From CAVQGM01 sp963712065 (lineage in GTDB: Bacteria > Actinomycetota > Acidimicrobiia > Acidimicrobiales > Acidimicrobilacustridaceae): 64,000 nt of DNA. Under the pieces are notes generated by a model. The model did not search any database. It worked only from the letters and a program-made list of their open reading frames with translations, and was not told where the DNA came from. Position numbers and translations under genes: made by a program. Below are positions 60,294 through 64,000 of the stretch, piece by piece. Positions within the stretch are counted from its first letter, which is position 1, and each line of letters begins with the position of its first letter. The stretch spans positions 372,001-436,000 of the forward strand of contig CAVQGM010000001.1 in NCBI GenBank assembly GCA_963712065.1. The letters are read 5' to 3'.

Positions 60294-61922
60294 ATGACCG
60301 CCACGCTCGACCCTGCTGCGGAGCCCCGCGCCGACCAGCCCGGACCGGCGATGGCCGCCCGGGCGCTGCTCGCCTCGCTCTCGCTCGCCGCCGGCATCAT
60401 CCACCTGGTCATGGTGCCGGTGCACGCCGAGAACACCACCGACGCCATCGGCTTCGCCATCGTCGGCTGGCTCCAGGTCCTCGTGGCCGTCGGGCTGCTC
60501 GTCCGGCCCAGCCGGTTCATGCTCCAGTCTGCCGTCGCCATCAACGCCGTCGTGCTCGGCCTGTGGGTGTGGAGCCGCACCGCCGGCCTGCCGTTCGGCG
60601 GCGGCTCCGGGGTGGCCGAGGACGTCGGCCTCATCGATGGGCTCGCCGCCCTCTTCGCCGGCGGCGTCGTCGTGGGCGCGGTCCTGCTGCTCGCCCGTCC
60701 CACGATCGCCGATCGCATCTCCGAGCCCTTGCTGATCATCGGCTCGCTCATCCCCGTCGCTGCGCTGATCGCCACGTCGGTCGCCCTGAGCGACCCGACC
60801 GTGGTCCAGCACGACCACGGCGGTGCCGGCGCCGGCGCCGGCGAGGTGGCCTCCGAGCACCTGCACGAGGGCTCGACCATGGACACCCAGATGGCGTCGA
60901 TCGCAGCGGCCCGCTGCGACCTCGACATCAACCCGGCGGCCTACTGGGCCGAGACCACGGTCGCCGGCGTCGACACGATCATGGGCGGCAGCCACGCCAC
61001 CGACGACGACGGCCACGACCACGCCACCACCTCGGCGGCGTCGTCCGAGCCGGGCACCCCCGAGCTCGACGCCCTCATCGCCGCCACCGCCAAGGAGGGC
61101 GGCGAGCTGAAGGACGCCGAGGTCGTCGTCGCCCTCTCGCAGGCGAGCGACGAGACCTACGATCGGTGGCTGCAGTGGCTGCCGACCTACATGGCCGCCC
61201 ACGGCCACGGCTCCGCCGCCGCCCCCGACGACAACGGCGGCCACGGGGGCCACATCGGTCCCCAGCCATGGGTGGCGATGACCGACCCGGCCGAGTGCGA
61301 GCAGCTCAGGTCCGAGCTGGCCACCGCCCGAGAGGTCGCCCTGCGCTTCCCCACCGCCGCCGACGCCACCGCCGGCGGGTGGACCCGGGTCACCGGCTAC
61401 GTGCCCGGCATCGCCGCCCACTACATGAAGTTCTCCTCGGTCGACGGGACGTTCGACCTGTCCGAGCCGGAGATGCTGCTCTACGACGGCGACGGCCCCG
61501 ACGCCAGCATGGTCGGCCTCTCGTACTACCTGATCCACAACAGCGACACCGAGCCGACGCAGGGCTTCACGGGGCCGAACGACCACTTCCACCGCCACGT
61601 CGGCCTGTGCATCGGCGCCGGCGGGGTGATCGGCGACAGCACGATGTCGGCCGAGGACTGCGCCGCCATCGGCGGCCGCAAGGCGGCCGGCTCGGGCGGC
61701 TGGATGAACCACGTCTGGATCGTCCCCGGCTGCGAGAGCCCGTGGGGGATGTTCTCGGGGGCGAGCCCGCTGCTCGACCGCACGCTCTCGCTGAACTCGG
61801 GTTCCGACGGCGGGGCGTGCGCCGGAAGCGGGGTGCGCGACCGGTACGACCTCAACCCGGGTGACGCCACCAACACCCCCACCACGGTGCGCGGCGTCAC
61901 CGAAGCCGCCGCCGGCAACTGA
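60294..61922 (+). CDS. Histidine-rich membrane protein of unknown function
   Basis: The 542-residue protein has four hydrophobic segments in the first 165 residues (ALLASLSLAAGIIHLVM, AIGFAIVGWLQVLVAVGLLV, AVAINAVVLGLWVW, and two around FAGGVVVGAVLLL and LLIIGSLIPVAALIA), then a large domain of about 370 residues. That domain begins with HDHGGAGAGAGEVASEHLHEG and later HATDDDGHDHATT and HGHGSAAAPDDNGGHGGH, very rich in His and Asp, and ends with CEQL, HDNDHFHRHVGLC, WMNHVWIVPGCESP and CAGSG, cysteines paired. I expect metal binding on the outer face. The start ATG at 60294 has a GAGGGGGAA ribosome site. I do not recognise the family. Confidence 0.82.
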   Translation: MTATLDPAAEPRADQPGPAMAARALLASLSLAAGIIHLVMVPVHAENTTDAIGFAIVGWLQVLVAVGLLVRPSRFMLQSAVAINAVVLGLWVWSRTAGLPFGGGSGVAEDVGLIDGLAALFAGGVVVGAVLLLARPTIADRISEPLLIIGSLIPVAALIATSVALSDPTVVQHDHGGAGAGAGEVASEHLHEGSTMDTQMASIAAARCDLDINPAAYWAETTVAGVDTIMGGSHATDDDGHDHATTSAASSEPGTPELDALIAATAKEGGELKDAEVVVALSQASDETYDRWLQWLPTYMAAHGHGSAAAPDDNGGHGGHIGPQPWVAMTDPAECEQLRSELATAREVALRFPTAADATAGGWTRVTGYVPGIAAHYMKFSSVDGTFDLSEPEMLLYDGDGPDASMVGLSYYLIHNSDTEPTQGFTGPNDHFHRHVGLCIGAGGVIGDSTMSAEDCAAIGGRKAAGSGGWMNHVWIVPGCESPWGMFSGASPLLDRTLSLNSGSDGGACAGSGVRDRYDLNPGDATNTPTTVRGVTEAAAGN

Positions 61923-61953
61923 TCCGGCCGGCTCCAGCCAACCCCCCCTCTCG

Positions 61954-62002
61954 AACTGGTTGCGCAGTCGTCGGTTGCGGACCGCGTTTCGCGCAACCGG
62001 TT
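61954..62002. terminator. Long hairpin between convergent genes
   Basis: AACTGGTTGCGC (61954-61965) and GCGCAACCGGTT (61991-62002) pair over 12 bp with one wobble and a 25-base loop, between the stops of a + and a - gene. Its right arm belongs to the 19-base element also found at 36446-36464. Confidence 0.5.
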
Positions 62003-62010
62003 TCGGCGTG
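61992..62010. repeat. AACCGGTT-containing element shared with 36446-36464
   Basis: CGCAACCGGTTTCGGCGTG is 17/19 identical to the element upstream of the FadD19-like gene, in the same orientation on the + strand. Confidence 0.4.
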
Positions 62011-62030
62011 AAGGGGGCCGGTTCCGGGGC

Positions 62031-63572
62031 TCAGGCCCGGCGCGTGGGCTCGCTGTCCTGGTAGCGGGCCTGCAGGTCGCGCTTGAGGATCTTGCCCGAC
62101 GGGTTGCGGGGGATGACCTCGACCAGCTCGAGCTGCTCGGGGACCTTCTGCACCATCAGGCCCTCGGCCTTCAGGTAGTCGGCCATCTCGGCGAAGCCGA
62201 TCGGCTCCTGGCCCTCGGCGGTGGTCACCACCGCGCAGACCCGTTCGCCGCTGTCGGGGTCGGGCAGGCCGATCACGGCGACGTCGGCGACCTTGGGGTG
62301 CCGGTAGAGGTGGTCCTCGACCTCCTTGGCCGACACGTTCTCGCCCTTGCGGATGATGATGTCCTTGAGCCGGCCGGTGATGGTGAGCATCCCGCGCTCG
62401 TCGAGCACGCCGAGGTCGCCAGTGCGGAAGTAGCCCTCGTCGTCGAAGGCCTCGGCGTCGAGCGACGAGTCGAGGTAGCCGAGCATGAGTTGGGGGGCCT
62501 TGGCCCGCACCTCGCCTTCCTGGCCGACGGCGGCCACGGCACCTTCGGTGGTGACCAGCTTGAGCTCGACGCCGGGCATGGCCGTGCCCTCGGTGTTGGC
62601 CAGGTCCTCGTCGCCGTCGTGCATGCCGGCCATGGTGAGGATCGGTGCCTCGGTGAGGCCGTAGCCCGAGTAGATGCCGACGCCGAACGCCTCGATCATC
62701 TCGTAGTGCAGCGCGGGCGGCTTCGGGGCGCCGCCGCCGGGGAAGCCCCGCACGTTCGGGAAGATCGGCGCCGAGGCGTTGCGTTGGGCGGCCAGGTACA
62801 CCTGGTGGAACACGGTGCCCGAGCCGGCGAGGGTGACGCCCTCACGGCTCAGCACCTCGACCACCTGATCGGGCACGAACGCCTGGAACAGGATGTTCTG
62901 GCACCCGGTCTGCAGGCCGGTGACCAACCAGGTGATGCCGCCGATGTGCGGGAACGGGAAGGCGAGGGCGTTTCGGTCGGCCTCGGTGACCTCGAGCCGC
63001 CCGGCCATGCCCTTGGCGACGGCGTGGATGGTGGCGTCGCTGTGCTGGGCGCCCTTCGGGTCGGCGGTGGTGCCCGACGTGTAGAAGAGCCAGCGCACGG
63101 CCTCGCCGTCGGTCGGCGGGGGCGGCAGGTTCGCCGGGTCGGCCTCGGGGAGGTCGCGATCGCACCGCAGCACCTCGAGGCCGTCGACTCCGGCGGCGAT
63201 GTCGTCGGCCATGGCGCCGAAGTCGAAGCCGGCGAACGACGACGGCACCACGAGGAGCTTGGCCCCGGCCTGGCGGACGCAGAAGCCGACCTCACGCTCG
63301 CGGTAGATGTGCAGGATCGGGTTCTGCGTGGCGCCCAGACGAGCGAGGGCCGCCACCAGCACCATCGACTCGAACCACGTGGGCAGCTGCCAGGTGACCA
63401 CGTCACCGGGGCCGATGCCGCGCTCGAGCAAGGCGGCCGCCACCCGCTCGGAGCGACCGCGGAACTGGCCGAAGGTCATCTCCCGCCCGCTCTCGTCGAC
63501 CGCCATGCGGTCGTCCGGCGTGGCCGCAGCCCGTGCCTCGACCAGCTCCCACAACGTCCGCCCCTCGAGCAT
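62031..63572 (-). CDS. AMP-dependent acyl-CoA synthetase (cyclohexanecarboxylate-CoA-ligase-like)
   Basis: The 513-residue adenylate-forming ligase has FYTSGTTADPKGAQHSD, GYGLTEAPI, YFRTGDLGVLDERG, LKDIIIRKGENVSAKEVED and the catalytic lysine end RNPSGKILKRDLQ. The text LPTWFESMVLVAALARLGA, QNPILHIYREREVGF resembles cyclohexanecarboxylate-CoA ligase and short/aromatic acid-CoA ligases more than FadD19. It could activate a ring-derived acid such as those released in steroid or alicyclic degradation, but this is inference. A symmetrical CTGACG-N3-CGTCAG palindrome is 43 bases upstream. It diverges from the DUF1295 gene. Confidence 0.92.
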   Translation of the reverse strand: MLEGRTLWELVEARAAATPDDRMAVDESGREMTFGQFRGRSERVAAALLERGIGPGDVVTWQLPTWFESMVLVAALARLGATQNPILHIYREREVGFCVRQAGAKLLVVPSSFAGFDFGAMADDIAAGVDGLEVLRCDRDLPEADPANLPPPPTDGEAVRWLFYTSGTTADPKGAQHSDATIHAVAKGMAGRLEVTEADRNALAFPFPHIGGITWLVTGLQTGCQNILFQAFVPDQVVEVLSREGVTLAGSGTVFHQVYLAAQRNASAPIFPNVRGFPGGGAPKPPALHYEMIEAFGVGIYSGYGLTEAPILTMAGMHDGDEDLANTEGTAMPGVELKLVTTEGAVAAVGQEGEVRAKAPQLMLGYLDSSLDAEAFDDEGYFRTGDLGVLDERGMLTITGRLKDIIIRKGENVSAKEVEDHLYRHPKVADVAVIGLPDPDSGERVCAVVTTAEGQEPIGFAEMADYLKAEGLMVQKVPEQLELVEVIPRNPSGKILKRDLQARYQDSEPTRRA

Positions 63573-63615
63573 CCGCGCCTCCCCCGACGACCCACGCCGC
63601 TCCCGGAGAGCGGAC

Positions 63616-63630
63616 CTGACGGGGCGTCAG
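63616..63630. promoter_or_regulatory. Palindrome CTGACGGGGCGTCAG, shared operator candidate
   Basis: A perfect inverted repeat CTGACG-GGG-CGTCAG lies 43 bases before the CoA ligase and about 120 before the divergent DUF1295 gene. Same motif as at 60124-60138. Confidence 0.6.
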
Positions 63631-63753
63631 CTTAGGCGCGGGCCGGCGGTGAGCGGTCAGCCCTCCTGCACCGGTTCGTCGTGCGGCCGAACTGGCTGGG
63701 CGCGTGGGACACTGGGCCCGGGAACCGAGGAGGTCGAGCCCGGGAGGTCGAGC

Positions 63754-64000
63754 ATGGACGAGCAGGTGGCCGTCGGGCCGGCGCGGATGCCGAGCCGGGC
63801 GGCGTCGTTCGGGATCGTGGTCCTCGCCTATGCCGTCGCGCTGGCGGTGGCCGCGGCGGTCGCGGTCGTGATGGGCGACGAACGCCCGCTCGTCACCGTC
63901 CTCGTGGCCGACCTGGCGGCGACGCTCGTGATCTTCGTCAGCAGCCGCCTGGTGAACAACTCGAGCATGTACGACGCCTACTGGAGCGTGGCGCCGCCGG
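63754..64000 (+). CDS. DUF1295 (steroid 5-alpha-reductase-like) membrane protein, 3' end outside the window
   Basis: The first 82 residues are visible. They contain two hydrophobic helices (FGIVVLAYAVALAVAAAVAVV and VLVADLAATLVIFVSS) and the family motif NNSSMYDAYWSVAPP, typical of DUF1295 proteins, which belong to the steroid 5-alpha-reductase/isoprenylcysteine methyltransferase-like fold. The enzyme would sit in the cytoplasmic membrane, and its activity is unproven. The ATG at 63754 is preceded by GGGAGG at a good distance, part of a short tandem duplication (GGAGGTCGAGC twice). It diverges from the CoA ligase. Confidence 0.82.
   Translation, partial: MDEQVAVGPARMPSRAASFGIVVLAYAVALAVAAAVAVVMGDERPLVTVLVADLAATLVIFVSSRLVNNSSMYDAYWSVAPP

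Overview
The window is about 64 kb of very GC-rich, gene-dense DNA. I place 56 protein genes, the first and last cut by the window edges. GTG starts are common, and neighbouring genes often overlap by 1-4 bases (ATGA or GTGA). No gene-free gap exceeds about 200 bases. I see no rRNA, tRNA, CRISPR array, insertion sequence or phage gene. Base composition, F420/deazaflavin-type oxidoreductases, WS/DGAT acyltransferases, many acyl-CoA ligases and class I P450s point to a chromosomal segment of an actinobacterium. A deep lineage such as the Acidimicrobiia is my best guess, but this is inference and not proven by a marker gene.

Layout. 0-6.4 kb: partial P450, two secreted or lipoprotein-type proteins, a small membrane-anchored protein, a carotenoid oxygenase and polyphosphate glucokinase. 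6.5-9.1 kb: the AmmeMemoRadiSam pair, a radical SAM enzyme and a Memo-AMMECR1 fusion. 9.1-13.5 kb: sugar-phosphate genes pgi, aldose epimerase and gnd, then a methyltransferase. 13.5-24.6 kb: a J-domain/zinc-finger membrane protein, an alpha/beta hydrolase, an FGGY kinase, a PAS-GGDEF-EAL protein, a GNAT/acyl-CoA-ligase fusion and an F420-type oxidoreductase. 24.6-28.1 kb: an oligopeptide-type binding protein and a fused EtfB-EtfA. 28.2-31.9 kb: a PhnZ-like HD oxygenase, a hydroxyacid dehydrogenase/class II aldolase pair, a CDGSH protein and an amidase. 31.9-34.7 kb: three translationally coupled hydrolases.

34.9-64 kb is dominated by lipid and probably steroid side-chain catabolism. It holds a CYP125-like P450, a FadD19-like CoA ligase, an EchA19-like hydratase, an alpha-methylacyl-CoA racemase, an Hsd4A-like dehydrogenase, a 3-alpha-hydroxysteroid-dehydrogenase-like SDR, an F420-type oxidoreductase, an aldehyde dehydrogenase, two WS/DGATs and two more CoA ligases. 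It also holds a branched-chain-amino-acid-type ABC transporter with a fused LivH-LivM permease. The last gene begins a DUF1295 (steroid 5-alpha-reductase-like) protein.

Regulation. Palindromes resembling the mycobacterial KstR operator (TnnAACnnGTTnnA) lie 19-21 bases before the start codons of the FadD19-like gene, the F420 oxidoreductase, the acetoacetate-decarboxylase-like gene and, more weakly, the divergent SDR-EchA19-like pair. A different palindrome (CTGAYG-N3-CGTCAG) precedes the Hsd4A-like operon and the last CoA ligase. Together these suggest a KstR-type regulon plus a second regulator, although no regulator gene is in the window. Three unusual fusions, several short GC-rich repeat families at gene ends, and two probable single-base frameshifts also stand out.
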